Both the position numbers and the translations under genes were made by a program. The notes beneath the pieces are model-generated. The model did no database searches, was not told the DNA's origin, and saw only the letters and a list, made by a program, of their open reading frames with translations. A stretch of DNA of 64,000 nucleotides from Erythrophleum ivorense (Eukaryota; Streptophyta; Magnoliopsida; Fabales; Fabaceae): the NCBI GenBank assembly GCA_026724425.1, contig JAIUCV010000090.1:3100001-3164000 (forward strand), read 5' to 3'. The first letter of the stretch is position 1, and every line of letters starts with the position of its first letter. Of the stretch, positions 27,001 to 41,300 are shown piece by piece.

Positions 27001-30000
27001 CACATGTTGCTCCTCATAGTCCCGTGGAGAACCTAATGCATGTTTGGCTAAGTATGGGTCCGTCTTGATTATTACATACACTACAAGTATGTTTCTACAT
27101 TGTGTGGAGGGATAGAGCTACGATTGGGACTCCTTACTGCTTATGTTTCTCTCAGGATGGTAGCTTTGATGTTCCTCTCAAGGAATGAGAATCATGTCAC
27201 ACAAGTTGCTCCTCCTAGTCCCGTGGAGAATCTAATGCATGTTTGGCTAAGTATGGGTCCGTCTTGATCATTACATACACTACAAGTATGTTTCTATAAT
27301 TGTGTGGAGGCATAGAGCTACGATTGGGACTCCTTACTACTAATGTTTCTCTCAGGATGGTAGCTTTGATGTTCCTCTCAAGGAATGAGAATCATGTCAC
27401 ACATGTTGCTCCTCATAGTCCCGTGGAGAACCTAATGCATGTTTGGCTAAGTATGGGTCCGTCTTGATCATTACATACACTACAAGTATGTTTCTACATT
27501 GTGTGGAGGCATAGAGCTACGATTGGGACTCCTTACTGCTTATGTTTCTCTCAGGATGGTAGCTTTGATGTTCCTCTCAAGGAATGACAATCATGTCACA
27601 CATGTTGCTCCTCCTAGTCCCGTGGAGAATCTAATGCATGTTTGGCTAAGTATGGGTCCGTCTTGATCATTACATACACTACAAGTATGTTTCTACATTG
27701 TGTGGAGGCATAGAGCTACGATTGGGACTCCTTACTGCTTATGTTTCTCTCAGGATGGTAGGTTTGATGTTCCTCTCAAGGAATGAGAATCATGTCACAC
27801 ATGTTGCTCCTCCTAGTCCCGTGGAGAATCTAATGCATGTTTGGCTAAGTATGGGTCCGTCTTGATCATTACATACACTACAATTATGTTTCTACATTGT
27901 GTGGAGGCATAGAGCTACGATTGGAACTCCTTACTACTTATGTTTCTCTCAGGATGGTAGCTTTGATGTTCCTCTCAAGGAATGAGAATCATGTCACACA
28001 AGTTGCTCCTCCTAGTCCCGTGGAGAATCTAATGCATGTTTGGCTAAGTATGGGTCCGTCTTGATCATTACATACACTACAAGTATGTTTCTACATTGTG
28101 TGGAGGCATAGAGCTACGATTGGGACTCCTTACTACTTATGTTTCTCTCAGGATGGTAGCTTTGATGTTCCTCTCAAGGAATGATAATCATGTCATACAT
28201 GTTGCTCCTCATAGTCCCGTGGAGAACCTAATGCATGTTTGGCTAAGTATGGGTCCGTCTTGATCATTACATAGACTACAAGTATGTTTCTACATTGTGT
28301 GGGGGCATAGAGCTACGATTGGGACTCCTTACTACTTATGTTTCTCTCAGGATGGTGCTTTGATGTTCCTCTCAAGGAATGAGAATCATGTCACACATGT
28401 TGCTCCTCATAGTCTCGTGGAGAACCTAATGCATGTTTGGCTAAGTATGGGTCCGTCTTGATCATTACATACACTACAAGTATGTTTCTACATTGTGTGG
28501 AGGCATAGAGCTACGATTGGGACTCCTTACTGCTTATGTTTCTCTTAGGATGGTAGCTTTGATGTTCCTCTCAAGGAATGAGAATCATGTCACACATGTT
28601 GCTCCTCATAGTCCCGTGGAGAACCTAATGCATGTTTTGCTAAGTATGGGTCCGTCTTGATCATTACATACACTACAAGTATGTTTCTACATTGTGTGGA
28701 GGCATAGAGCTACGATTGGGACTCCTTACTACTTATGTTTCTCTCAGGATGGTAGCTTTGATGTTCCTCTCAAGGAATGAGAATCATGTCACACATGTTG
28801 CTCCTCATAGTCCCGTGGAGAACCTAATGCATGTTTGGCTAAGTATGGGTCCGTCTTGATTATTACATACACTACAAGTATGTTTTTACATTGTGTGGAG
28901 GCATAGAGCTACGATTGGGACTCCTTACTGCTTATGTTTCTCTCAGTATGGTAGCTTCGATGTTCCTCTCAAGGAATGAGAATCATGTCACACATGTTGC
29001 TCCTCATAGTCCCGTGGAGAACCTAATGCATGTTTGGCTAAGTATGGGTCCGTCTTGATCATTACATACACTACAAGTATGTTTCTACATTGTGTGGAGG
29101 CATAAAGCTACGATTGGGACTCCTTACTACTTATGTTTCTCTCAGGATGGTAGCTTTGATGTTCCTCTCAAGGAATAAGAATCATGTCACACATGTTGCT
29201 CCTCATAGTCCCGTGGAGAACCTAATGCTGTTTGGCTAAGTATGGGTCTGTCTTGATCATTACATACACTACAAGTATGTTTCTACATTGTGTGGAGGCA
29301 TAGAGCTACGATTGGGACTCCTTACTACTTATGTTTCTCTCAGGATGGTAGCTTTGATGTTCCTCTCAAGGAATGAGAATCATGTCACACATGTTGCTCC
29401 TCATAGTCCCGTGGAGAACCTAATGCATGTTTGGCTAAGTATGGGTCCGTCTTGATTATTACATACACTACAAGTATGTTTTTACATTGTGTGGAGGCAT
29501 AGAGCTACGATTGGGACTCCTTACTGCTTATGTTTCTCTCAGTATGGTAGCTTCGATGTTCCTCTCAAGGAATGAGAATCATGTCACACATGTTGCTCCT
29601 CATAGTCCCGTGGAGAACCTAATGCATGTTTGGCTAAGTATGGGTCCGTCTTGATCATTACATACACTACAAGTATGTTTCTACATTGTGTGGAGGCATA
29701 GAGCTACGATTGGGACTCCTTACTACTTATGTTTCTCTCAGGATGGTAGCTTTGATGTTCCTCTCAAGGAATGAGAATCATGTCACACATGTTGCTCCTC
29801 ATAGTCCCGTGGAGAACCTAATGCATGTTTGGCTAAGTATGGGTCCGTCTTGATTATTACATACACTACAAGTATGTTTCTACATTGTGTGGAGGGATAG
29901 AGCTACGATTGGGACTCCTTACTGCTTATGTTTCTCTCAGGATGGTAGCTTTGATGTTCCTCTCAAGGAATGAGAATCATGTCACACAAGTTGCTCCTCC

Positions 30001-33000
30001 TAGTCCCGTGGAGAATCTAATGCATGTTTGGCTAAGTATGGGTCCGTCTTGATCATTACATACACTACAAGTATGTTTCTATAATTGTGTGGAGGCATAG
30101 AGCTACGATTGGGACTCCTTACTACTAATGTTTCTCTCAGGATGGTAGCTTTGATGTTCCTCTCAAGGAATGAGAATCATGTCACACATGTTGCTCCTCA
30201 TAGTCCCGTGGAGAACCTAATGCATGTTTGGCTAAGTATGGGTCCGTCTTGATCATTACATACACTACAAGTATGTTTCTACATTGTGTGGAGGCATAGA
30301 GCTACGATTGGGACTCCTTACTGCTTATGTTTCTCTCAGGATGGTAGCTTTGATGTTCCTCTCAAGGAATGACAATCATGTCACACATGTTGCTCCTCCT
30401 AGTCCCGTGGAGAATCTAATGCATGTTTGGCTAAGTATGGGTCCGTCTTGATCATTACATACACTACAAGTATGTTTCTACATTGTGTGGAGGCATAGAG
30501 CTACGATTGGGACTCCTTACTGCTTATGTTTCTCTCAGGATGGTAGGTTTGATGTTCCTCTCAAGGAATGAGAATCATGTCACACATGTTGCTCCTCCTA
30601 GTCCCGTGGAGAATCTAATGCATGTTTGGCTAAGTATGGGTCCGTCTTGATCATTACATACACTACAATTATGTTTCTACATTGTGTGGAGGCATAGAGC
30701 TACGATTGGAACTCCTTACTACTTATGTTTCTCTCAGGATGGTAGCTTTGATGTTCCTCTCAAGGAATGAGAATCATGTCACACAAGTTGCTCCTCCTAG
30801 TCCCGTGGAGAATCTAATGCATGTTTGGCTAAGTATGGGTCCGTCTTGATCATTACATACACTACAAGTATGTTTCTACATTGTGTGGAGGCATAGAGCT
30901 ACGATTGGGACTCCTTACTACTTATGTTTCTCTCAGGATGGTAGCTTTGATGTTCCTCTCAAGGAATGATAATCATGTCATACATGTTGCTCCTCATAGT
31001 CCCGTGGAGAACCTAATGCATGTTTGGCTAAGTATGGGTCCGTCTTGATCATTACATAGACTACAAGTATGTTTCTACATTGTGTGGGGGCATAGAGCTA
31101 CGATTGGGACTCCTTACTACTTATGTTTCTCTCAGGATGGTGCTTTGATGTTCCTCTCAAGGAATGAGAATCATGTCACACATGTTGCTCCTCATAGTCT
31201 CGTGGAGAACCTAATGCATGTTTGGCTAAGTATGGGTCCGTCTTGATCATTACATACACTACAAGTATGTTTCTACATTGTGTGGAGGCATAGAGCTACG
31301 ATTGGGACTCCTTACTGCTTATGTTTCTCTTAGGATGGTAGCTTTGATGTTCCTCTCAAGGAATGAGAATCATGTCACACATGTTGCTCCTCATAGTCCC
31401 GTGGAGAACCTAATGCATGTTTTGCTAAGTATGGGTCCGTCTTGATCATTACATACACTACAAGTATGTTTCTACATTGTGTGGAGGCATAGAGCTACGA
31501 TTGGGACTCCTTACTACTTATGTTTCTCTCAGGATGGTAGCTTTGATGTTCCTCTCAAGGAATGAGAATCATGTCACACATGTTGCTCCTCATAGTCCCG
31601 TGGAGAACCTAATGCATGTTTGGCTAAGTATGGGTCCGTCTTGATTATTACATACACTACAAGTATGTTTTTACATTGTGTGGAGGCATAGAGCTACGAT
31701 TGGGACTCCTTACTGCTTATGTTTCTCTCAGTATGGTAGCTTCGATGTTCCTCTCAAGGAATGAGAATCATGTCACACATGTTGCTCCTCATAGTCCCGT
31801 GGAGAACCTAATGCATGTTTGGCTAAGTATGGGTCCGTCTTGATCATTACATACACTACAAGTATGTTTCTACATTGTGTGGAGGCATAAAGCTACGATT
31901 GGGACTCCTTACTACTTATGTTTCTCTCAGGATGGTAGCTTTGATGTTCCTCTCAAGGAATAAGAATCATGTCACACATGTTGCTCCTCATAGTCCCGTG
32001 GAGAACCTAATGCTGTTTGGCTAAGTATGGGTCTGTCTTGATCATTACATACACTACAAGTATGTTTCTACATTGTGTGGAGGCATAGAGCTACGATTGG
32101 GACTCCTTACTACTTATGTTTCTCTCAGGATGGTAGCTTTGATGTGCCTCTGAAGGAATGAGAATCATGTCACACATTTTGCTCCTGCTAGTCCCGTGGA
32201 GAACCTAATGCATGTTTGGCTAAGTATGGGTCCGTCTTGATCATTACATAGACTACAAGTATGTTTCTACATTGTGTGGAGGCATAGAGCTACGATTGGG
32301 ACTCCTTACTGCTTATGTTTCTCTCAGGATGGTAGCTTTGATGTTCCTCTCAAGGAATGAGAATCATGTCACACAAGTTGCTCCTCCTAGTCCTGTGGAG
32401 AATCTAATGCATGTTTGGCTAAGTATGGGTCCGTCTTGATCATTACATACACTACAAGTATGTTTCTATAATTGTGTGGAGGCATAGAGCTACGATTGGG
32501 ACTCCTTACTACTAATGTTTCTCTCAGGATGGTAGCTTTGATGTTCCTCTCAAGGAATGAGAATCATGTCACACATGTTGCTCCTCATAGTCCCGTGGAG
32601 AACCTAATGCATGTTTGGCTAAGTATGGGTCCGTCTTGATCATTACATACACTACAAGTATGTTTCTACATTATGTGGAGGCATAGAGCTACGATTGGGA
32701 CTCCTTACTGCTTATGTTTCTCTCAGGATGGTAGCTTTGATGTTCCTCTCAAGGAATGACAATCATGTCACACATGTTGCTCCTCCTAGTCCCGTGGAGA
32801 ATCTAATGCATGTTTGGCTAAGTATGGGTCCGTCTTGATCATTACATACACTACAAGTATGTTTCTACATTGTGTGGAGGGATAGAGCTACGATTGGGAC
32901 TCCTTACTGCTTATGTTTCTCTCAGGATGGTAGCTTTGATGTTCCTCTCAAGGAATGAGAATCATGTCACACAAGTTGCTCCTCCTAGTCCCGTGGAGAA

Positions 33001-35540
33001 TCTAATGCATGTTTGGCTAAGTATGGGTCCGTCTTGATCATTACATACACTACAAGTATGTTTCTATAATTGTGTGGAGGCATAGAGCTACGATTGGGAC
33101 TCCTTACTACTAATGTTTCTCTCAGGATGGTAGCTTTGATGTTCCTCTCAAGGAATGAGAATCATGTCACACATGTTGCTCCTCATAGTCCCGTGGAGAA
33201 CCTAATGCATGTTTGGCTAAGTATGGGTCCGTCTTGATCATTACATACACTACAAGTATGTTTCTACATTGTGTGGAGGCATAGAGCTACGATTGGGACT
33301 CCTTACTGCTTATGTTTCTCTCAGGATGGTAGCTTTGATGTTCCTCTCAAGGAATGACAATCATGTCACACATGTTGCTCCTCCTTGTCCCGTGGAGAAT
33401 CTAATGCATGTTTGGCTAAGTATGGGTCCGTCTTGATCATTACATACACTACAAGTATGTTTCTACATTGTGTGGAGGCATAGAGCTACGATTGGGACTC
33501 CTTACTGCTTATGTTTCTCTCAGGATGGTAGCTTTGATGTTCCTCTCAAGGAATGAGAATCATGTCACACATGTTGCTCCTCCTAGTCCCGTGGAGAATC
33601 TAATGCATGTTTGGCTAAGTATGGGTCCGTCTTGATCATTACATACACTACAATTATGTTTCTACATTGTGTGGAGGCATAGAGCTACGATTGGGACTCC
33701 TTACTACTTATGTTTCTCTCAGGATGGTAGCTTTGATGTTCCTCTCAAGGAATAAGAATTCATGTCACACATGTTGCTCCTCATAGTCCCGTGGAGAACC
33801 TAATGCTGTTTGGCTAAGTATGGGTCTGTCTTGATCATTACATACACTACAAGTATGTTTCTACATTGTGTGGAGGCATAGAGCTACGATTGGGACTCCT
33901 TACTACTTATGTTTCTCTCAGGATGGTAGCTTTGATGTGCCTCTGAAGGAATGAGAATCATGTCACACATTTTGCTCCTGCTAGTCCTGTGGAGAACCTA
34001 ATGCATGTTTGGCTAAGTATGGGTCCGTCTTGATCATTACATAGACTACAAGTATGTTTCTACATTGTGTGGAGGCATAGAGCTACGATTGGGACTCCTT
34101 ACTGCTTATGTTTCTCTCAGGATGGTAGCTTTGATGTTCCTCTCAAGGAATGAGAATCATGTCACACAAGTTGCTCCTCCTAGTCCCGTGGAGAATCTAA
34201 TGCATGTTTGGCTAAGTATGGGTCCGTCTTGATCATTACATACACTACAAGTATGTTTCTATAATTGTGTGGAGGCATAGAGCTACGATTGGGACTCCTT
34301 ACTACTAATGTTTCTCTCAGGATGGTAGCTTTGATGTTCCTCTCAAGGAATGAGAATCATGTCACACATGTTGCTCCTCATAGTCCCGTGGAGAACCTAA
34401 TGCATGTTTGGCTAAGTATGGGTCCGTCTTGATCATTACATACACTACAAGTATGTTTCTACATTGTGTGGAGGCATAGAGCTACGATTGGGACTCCTTA
34501 CTGCTTATGTTTCTCTCAGGATGGTAGCTTTGATGTTCCTCTCAAGGAATGACAATCATGTCACACATTTTGCTCCTCCTAGTCCCGTGGAGAACCTAAT
34601 GCATGTTTGCCTAAGTATGGGTCCGTCTTGATCATTACATACACTACAAGTATGTTTCTACATTGTGTGGAGGCATAGAGCTACGATTGGGACTCCTTAC
34701 TACTAATGTTTCTCTCAGGATGGTAGCTTTGATGTTCCTCTCAAGGAATGAGAATCATGTCACACATGTTGCTCCTCATAGTCCCGTGGAGAACCTAATG
34801 CATGTTTGGCTAAGTATGGGTCCGTCTTGCTCATTACATACACTACAAGTATGTTTCTACATTGTGTGGAGGCATAGAGCTACGATTGGGACTCCTTACT
34901 ACTTATGTTTCTCTCAGGATGGTAGCTTTGATGTTCCTCTCAAGGAATGAGAATCATGTCACACATGTTGCTCCTCCTAGTCCCGTGGAGAACCTAATGC
35001 ATGTTTGGCTAAGTATGGGTCCGTCTTGATCATTACATACACTACAAGTATGTTTCTACATTGTGTGGAGGCATAGAGCTACGATTGGGACTCCTTACTG
35101 CTTATGTTTCTCTCAGGATGGTAGCTTTGATGTTCCTCTCAAGGAATGAGAATCATGTCACACATGTTGCTCCTCATAGTCCCGTGGAGAACCTAATGCA
35201 TGTTTGGCTAAGTATGGGTCCGTCTTGATTATTACATACACTACAAGTATGTTTTTACATTGTGTGGAGGCATAGAGCTACGATTGGGACTCCTTACTGC
35301 TTATGTTTCTCTCAGTATGGTAGCTTCGATGTTCCTCTCAAGGAATGAGAATCATGTCACACATGTTGCTCCTCATAGTCCCGTGGAGAACCTAATGCAT
35401 GTTTGGCTAAGTATGGGTCCGTCTTGATCATTAAATACACTACAAGTATGTTTCTACATTGTGTGGAGGCATAAAGCTACGATTGGGACTCCTTACTACT
35501 TATGTTTCTCTCAGGATGGTAGCTTTGATGTTCCTCTCAA
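24004..35540 (+). repeat. Middle-zone HORs of 15, 11 and 14 monomers
   Basis: The GGATGGTGC monomer occurs at 23176, 26161 (2985 bp, 15 monomers), 28350 (2189 bp, 11 monomers) and 31135 (2785 bp, 14 monomers). The GGAATAAG monomer occurs at 29172, 31957 (2785 bp), 33749 and 35541 (about 1792 bp, 9 monomers each). The private variant GGTAGGTTTG is at 27757 and 30542, again 2785 bp apart. Unit length therefore changes from copy to copy by loss or gain of whole monomers, as expected from unequal exchange in register. Confidence 0.75.
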
Positions 35541-38500
35541 GGAATAAGAATCATGTCACACATGTTGCTCCTCATAGTCCCGTGGAGAACCTAATGCTGT
35601 TTGGCTAAGTATGGGTCTGTCTTGATCATTACATACACTACAAGTATGTTTCTACATTGTGTGGAGGCATAGAGCTACGATTGGGACTCCTTACTACTTA
35701 TGTTTCTCTCAGGATGGTAGCTTTGATGTGCCTCTGAAGGAATGAGAATCATGTCACACATTTTGCTCCTGCTAGTCCCGTGGAGAACCTAATGCATGTT
35801 TGGCTAAGTATGGGTCCGTCTTGATCATTACATAGACTACAAGTATGTTTCTACATTGTGTGGAGGCATAGAGCTACGATTGGGACTCCTTACTGCTTAT
35901 GTTTCTCTCAGGATGGTAGCTTTGATGTTCCTCTCAAGGAATGAGAATCATGTCACACAAGTTGCTCCTCCTAGTCCCGTGGAGAATCTAATGCATGTTT
36001 GGCTAAGTATGGGTCCGTCTTGATCATTACATACACTACAAGTATGTTTCTATAATTGTGTGGAGGCATAGAGCTACGATTGGGACTCCTTACTACTAAT
36101 GTTTCTCTCAGGATGGTAGCTTTGATGTTCCTCTCAAGGAATGAGAATCATGTCACACATGTTGCTCCTCATAGTCCCGTGGAGAACCTAATGCATGTTT
36201 GGCTAAGTATGGGTCCGTCTTGATCATTACATACACTACAAGTATGTTTCTACATTGTGTGGAGGCATAGAGCTACGATTGGGACTCCTTACTGCTTATG
36301 TTTCTCTCAGGATGGTAGCTTTGATGTTCCTCTCAAGGAATGACAATCATGTCACACATTTTGCTCCTCCTAGTCCCGTGGAGAACCTAATGCATGTTTG
36401 CCTAAGTATGGGTCCGTCTTGATCATTACATACACTACAAGTATGTTTCTACATTGTGTGGAGGCATAGAGCTACGATTGGGACTCCTTACTACTAATGT
36501 TTCTCTCAGGATGGTAGCTTTGATGTTCCTCTCAAGGAATGAGAATCATGTCACACATGTTGCTCCTCATAGTCCCGTGGAGAACCTAATGCATGTTTGG
36601 CTAAGTATGGGTCCGTCTTGATCATTACATACACTACAAGTATGTTTCTACATTGTGTGGAGGCATAGAGCTACGATTGGGACTCCTTACTGCTTATGTT
36701 TCTCTCAGGATGGTAGCTTTGATGTTCCTCTCAAGGAATGACAATCATGTCACACATTTTGCTCCTCCTAGTCCCGTGGAGAACCTAATGCATGTTTGCC
36801 TAAGTATGGGTCCGTCTTGATCATTACATACACTACAAGTTTGTTTCTACATTGTGTGGAGGCATAGAGCTACGATTGGGACTCCTTACTACTAATGTTT
36901 CTCTCAGGATGGTAGCTTTGATGTTCCTCTCAAGGAATGAGAATCATGTCACACATGTTGCTCCTCATAGTCCCGTGGAGAACCTAATGCATGTTTGGCT
37001 AAGTATGGGTCCGTCTTGATCATTACATACACTACAAGTATGTTTCTACATTGTGTGGAGGCATAGAGCTACGATTGGGACTCCTTACTGCTTATGTTTC
37101 TCTCAGGATGGTAGCTTTGATGTTCCTCTCAAGGAATGAGAATCATGTCACACATGTTGCTCCTCATAGTCCCGTGGAGAACCTAATGCATGTTTGGCTA
37201 AGTATGGGTCCGTCTTGATTATTACATACACTACAAGTATGTTTTTACATTGTGTGGAGGCATAGAGCTACGATTGGGACTCCTTACTGCTTATGTTTCT
37301 CTCAGTATGGTAGCTTCGATGTTCCTCTCAAGGAATGAGAATCATGTCACACATGTTGCTCCTCATAGTCCCGTGGAGAACCTAATGCATGTTTGGCTAA
37401 GTATGGGTCCGTCTTGATCATTACATACACTACAAGTATGTTTCTACATTGTGTGGAGGCATAAAGCTACGATTGGGACTCCTTACTACTTATGTTTCTC
37501 TCAGGATGGTAGCTTTGATGTTCCTCTCAAGGAATAAGAATCATGTCACACATGTTGCTCCTCATAGTCCCGTGGAGAACCTAATGCTGTTTGGCTAAGT
37601 ATGGGTCTGTCTTGATCATTACATACACTACAAGTATGTTTCTACATTGTGTGGAGGCATAGAGCTACGATTGGGACTCCTTACTACTTATGTTTCTCTC
37701 AGGATGGTAGCTTTGATGTTCCTCTCAAGGAATGACAATCATGTCACACATTTTGCTCCTCCTAGTCCCGTGGAGAACCTAATGCATGTTTGCCTAAGTA
37801 TGGGTCCGTCTTGATCATTACATACACTACAAGTTTGTTTCTACATTGTGTGGAGGCATAGAGCTACGATTGGGACTCCTTACTACTAATGTTTCTCTCA
37901 GGATGGTAGCTTTGATGTTCCTCTCAAGGAATGAGAATCATGTCACACATGTTGCTCCTCATAGTCCCGTGGAGAACCTAATGCATGTTTGGCTAAGTAT
38001 GGGTCCGTCTTGCTCATTACATACACTACAAGTATGTTTCTACATTGTGTGGAGGCATAGAGCTACGATTGGGACTCCTTACTACTTATGTTTCTCTCAG
38101 GATGGTAGCTTTGATGTTCCTCTCAAGGAATGAGAATCATGTCACACATGTTGCTCCTCCTAGTCCCGTGGAGAACCTAATGCATGTTTGTCTAAGTATG
38201 GGTCCGTCTTGATCATTACATACACTACAAGTATGTTTCTACATTGTGTGGAGGCATAGAGCTACGATTGGGACTCCTTACTGCTTATGTTTCTCTCAGG
38301 ATGGTAGCTTTGATGTTCCTCTCAAGGAATGAGAATCATGTCACACATTTTGCTCCTCATAGTCCCGTGGAGAACCTAATGCATGTTTGGCTAAGTATGG
38401 GTCCGTCTTGATTATTACATACACTACAAGTATGTTTTTACATTGTGTGGAGGCATAGAGCTACGATTGGGACTCCTTACTGCTTATGTTTCTCTCAGTA

Positions 38501-41300
38501 TGGTAGCTTCGATGTTCCTCTCAAGGAATGAGAATCATGTCACACATGTTGCTCCTCATAGTCCCGTGGAGAACCTAATGCATGTTTGGCTAAGTATGGG
38601 TCCGTCTTGATCATTACATACACTACAAGTATGTTTCTACATTGTGTGGAGGCATAAAGCTACGATTGGGACTCCTTACTACTTATGTTTCTCTCAGGAT
38701 GGTAGCTTTGATGTTCCTCTCAAGGAATAAGAATCATGTCACACATGTTGCTCCTCATAGTCCCGTGGAGAACCTAATGCTGTTTGGCTAAGTATGGGTC
38801 TGTCTTGATCATTACATACACTACAAGTATGTTTCTACATTGTGTGGAGGCATAGAGCTACGATTGGGACTCCTTACTACTTATGTTTCTCTCAGGATGG
38901 TAGCTTTGATGTGCCTCTGAAGGAATGAGAATCATGTCACACATTTTGCTCCTGCTAGTCCCGTGGAGAACCTAATGCATGTTTGGCTAAGTATGGGTCC
39001 GTCTTGATCATTACATAGACTACAAGTCTGTTTCTACATTGTGTGGAGGCATAGAGCTACGATTGGGACTCCTTACTGCTTATGTTTCTCTCAGGATGGT
39101 AGCTTTGATGTTCCTCTCAAGGAATGAGAATCATGTCACACAAGTTGCTCCTCCTAGTCCCGTGGAGAATCTAATGCATGTTTGGCTAAGTATGGGTCCG
39201 TCTTGATCATTACATACACTACAAGTATGTTTCTATAATTGTGTGGAGGCATAGAGCTACGATTGGGACTCCTTACTACTAATGTTTCTCTCAGGATGGT
39301 AGCTTTGATGTTCCTCTCAAGGAATGAGAATCATGTCACACATGTTGCTCCTCATAGTCCCGTGGAGAACCTAATGCATGTTTGGCTAAGTATGGGTCCG
39401 TCTTGATCATTACATACACTACAAGTATGTTTCTACATTGTGTGGAGGCATAGAGCTACGATTGGGACTCCTTACTGCTTATGTTTCTCTCAGGATGGTA
39501 GCTTTGATGTTCCTCTCAAGGAATGAGAATCATGTCACACATGTTGCTCCTCCTAGTCCCGTGGAGAACCTAATGCATGTTTGCCTAAGTATGGGTCCGT
39601 CTTGATTATTACATACACTACAAGTATGTTTTTACATTGTGTGGAGGCATAGAGCTACGATTGGGACTCCTTACTGCTTATGTTTCTCTCAGTATGGTAG
39701 CTTCGATGTTCCTCTCAAGGAATGAGAATCATGTCACACATGTTGCTCCTCATATTCCCGTGGAGAACCTAATGCATGTTTGGCTAAGTATGGGTCCGTC
39801 TTGATCATTACATACACTACAAGTATGTTTCTACATTGTGTGGAGGCATAAAGCTACGATTGGGACTCCTTACTACTTATGTTTCTCTCAGGATGGTAGC
39901 TTTGATGTTCCTCTCAAGGAATAAGAATCATGTCACACATGTTGCTCCTCATAGTCCCGTGGAGAACCTAATGCTGTTTGGCTAAGTATGGGTCTGTCTT
40001 GATCATTACATACACTACAAGTATGTTTCTACATTGTGTGGAGGCATAGAGCTACGATTGGGACTCCTTACTACTTATGTTTCTCTCAGGATGGTAGCTT
40101 TGATGTGCCTCTGAAGGAATGAGAATCATGTCACACATTTTGCTCCTGCTAGTCCCGTGGAGAACCTAATGCATGTTTGGCTAAGTATGGGTCCGTCTTG
40201 ATCATTACATAGACTACAAGTGTGTTTCTACATTGTGTGGAGGCATAGAGCTACGATTGGGACTCCTTACTGCTTATGTTTCTCTCAGGATGGTAGCTTT
40301 GATGTTCCTCTCAAGGAATGAGAATCATGTCACACAAGTTGCTCCTCCTAGTCCCGTGGAGAATCTAATGCATGTTTGGCTAAGTATGGGTCCGTCTTGA
40401 TCATTACATACACTACAAGTATGTTTCTACATTGTGTGGAGGCATAGAGCTACGATTGGGACTCCTTACTGCTTATATTTCTCTCAGGATGGTAGCTTTG
40501 ATGTTCCTCTCAAGGAATGAGAATCATGTCACACATGTTGCTCCTCATAGTCCCGTGGAGAACCTAATGCATGTTTGGCTAAGTATGGGTCCGTCTTGAT
40601 TATTACATACACTACAAGTATGTTTTTACATTGTGTGGAGGCATAGAGCTACGATTGGGACTCCTTACTGCTTATGTTTCTCTCAGTATGGTAGCTTCGA
40701 TGTTCCTCTCAAGGAATGAGAATCATGTCACACATGTTGCTCCTCATAGTCCCGTGGAGAACCTAATGCATGTTTGGCTAAGTATGGGTCCGTCTTGATC
40801 ATTACATACACTACAAGTATGTTTCTACATTGTGTGGAGGCATAAAGCTACGATTGGGACTCCTTACTACTTATGTTTCTCTCAGGATGGTAGCTTTGAT
40901 GTTCCTCTCAAGGAATAAGAATCATGTCACACATGTTGCTCCTCATAGTCCCGTGGAGAACCTAATGCTGTTTGGCTAAGTATGGGTCTGTCTTGATCAT
41001 TACATACACTACAAGTATGTTTCTACATTGTGTGGAGGCATAGAGCTACGATTGGGACTCCTTACTACTTATGTTTCTCTCAGGATGGTAGCTTTGATGT
41101 GCCTCTGAAGGAATGAGAATCATGTCACACATTTTGCTCCTGCTAGTCCCGTGGAGAACCTAATGCATGTTTGGCTAAGTATGGGTCCGTCTTGATCATT
41201 ACATAGACTACAAGTATGTTTCTACATTGTGTGGAGGCATAGAGCTACGATTGGGACTCCTTACTGCTTATGTTTCTCTCAGGATGGTAGCTTTGATGTT
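35541..41300 (+). repeat. Short HORs of 10, 6, 6 and 5 monomers
   Basis: The GGAATAAG/AATGCTGTTT subtype starts at 35541, 37531, 38724, 39918 and 40912, spacings of 1990, 1193, 1194 and 994 bp. In each unit it is preceded by a GTTTTTACATTG/AGCTTCGATG monomer, and in most it is followed one monomer later by a GATGTGCCTCTGAAGG monomer. The unit shortens progressively toward the right by dropping monomers between these constant neighbours. Confidence 0.75.
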
